This document shows positions 63,701-64,000 of a DNA stretch of 64,000 nucleotides, piece after piece (position 1 is the stretch's first letter; each line of letters opens with the position of its first letter). The position numbers and the translations under genes were made by a program. The notes under the pieces are model-generated. The model was given only the letters and a program-made list of their open reading frames with translations. It was not told the DNA's origin and made no database searches. The stretch lies in contig CM054058.1 of the NCBI GenBank assembly GCA_028641055.1, positions 83,494,020 to 83,558,019 on the forward strand, written 5' to 3'. This DNA is from Alopecurus myosuroides. Taxonomy: Eukaryota > Streptophyta > Magnoliopsida > Poales > Poaceae.

Positions 63701-64000
63701 AAATATGGTGATATTTCTTCTTCTTCGCATTCTCCGAATTTGTGGCCGATCGGGATGCAAAGACACCCGATTTCTTGTACGCCTTAAAATCATCCCAAGC
63801 GTCTCTTATCTTCACTAGGTTCCCAGTGAAAACTGGATCTTCGTCCTTATATTTCTTCCACAGTTCTTTCTTCCACCTCTGGAATTGTGTGGCCATCTTC
63901 TTCAAAGCCCACTGCTCGACTTTCTTCTTCTTATCGCTCGCTACGCTGAAATTTAGCCATAGCGTTTCGCAAAGAATTTTTTTCAATCTTTCATCGACAT
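60726..64000 (-). pseudogene. TNP1-Ulp1 gene of CACTA-F (partial, possibly intact)
   Basis: Proposed exons from the window edge: 64000(partial)-62756, 62666-61802, 61701-61528, 61433-61323, 61215-61146, 61057-60953, 60857-60726. The TNP1 part has VEQWALKKMATQFQRWKKEL, KKKYHHILGSGGYMTVLPRW, GTFVPDRENDELTRALGN and YPVDDITEKTNCEIHMPMGN. Then come a Pro-rich linker and LDKSIISCYCL. The protease has His (SGHFILFIIRID), Asp (VWDSL) and Cys (TDYCGYYVCEFIHR). Exon borders correspond to those of the CACTA-E gene from the protease start onward. No stop or frameshift is evident in the visible exons, so this may be functional; I use pseudogene because the 5' part is missing and it is a transposon gene of unproven activity. 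Confidence 0.8.

Larger units (their letters stand above)
60164..64000 (-). mobile_element. CACTA-F: CACTA element on the minus strand, partial
   Basis: Terminus CACTGGTGGAGAACAGGCC at 60164 (preceding triplet ATA), followed by AGAACCGGT/ACCGGTTCT subterminal motifs to about 60370. A TNP1-Ulp1 gene on the minus strand runs to the window edge. The other end and any TNP2 gene lie outside. Its terminal sequence differs from C/E, so it is another family. Confidence 0.85.

Overview
This is a plant nuclear window, almost certainly from a Triticeae grass (wheat, Aegilops, rye or barley type). The evidence is the mix of elements: CACTA (En/Spm) transposons with TAGTCCCGG, GCCGACGG or ACCGGT subterminal repeats, MULEs, a short-LTR Copia element, a Stowaway MITE, a GC-rich single-exon monocot gene and a short TTTAGGG run. 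The species is an inference. Nearly all of the 64 kb is transposable-element DNA. Only two ordinary-looking host genes are visible: a TIM17-like mitochondrial import protein (24161-24595, +) and a 2-oxoglutarate/Fe(II) dioxygenase (42511-43509, +).

Layout. 333-1757: Pack-MULE-like element carrying an internally deleted ALKBH-type RNA demethylase fragment. 2093-9020: CACTA-A (TSD GTA), holding a 673-bp satellite, a broken DEDDy exonuclease gene and a nested CACTA-B (6841-8652, TSD TGT). 9420-14664: minus-strand Copia retrotransposon. 14663-15464: MITE-like element. 16398-23097: CACTA-C (TSD CTA) with a TNP2 transposase and an antisense accessory ORF. 24161-24595: TIM17-like gene. 25646-25909: mini-CACTA. 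26033-27000: Copia remnant. 27031-27525: long-TIR foldback MITE. 27725-32837: CACTA-G (TSD AGA), mostly a 673-bp array. 33015-41645: MULE (9-bp TSD) with transposase, plant-mobile-domain gene and a third gene. 42511-43509: dioxygenase. 45149-45230: Stowaway MITE. 45936-48171: CACTA-B2 (TSD GTA). 48280-49460: LINE remnant. 49711-59681: CACTA-E with a TNP1-Ulp1 gene and an inserted Harbinger-type element (53846-55284) built of hairpins. 59742-60162: second LINE piece. 60164-64000: CACTA-F, running off the window.

How the parts relate. CACTA-C and CACTA-E have the same termini but complementary gene content: C has TNP2, E has TNP1-Ulp1, and both have a related antisense accessory ORF. The inverted-repeat motif of their termini recurs just upstream of the TATA box of the TNP1 gene and upstream of the accessory ORF in E, which suggests self-regulation. 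Four CACTA elements from three terminal-sequence families (A, B, B2, G) share a different cassette: a 5S rRNA-derived internal-promoter module 338-389 bp from one terminus. In A, B and B2 it lies downstream of a captured 3'-5' exonuclease gene; in A and G it is accompanied by a 673-bp satellite. I know of no description of this combination, and it is the best candidate here for something new.
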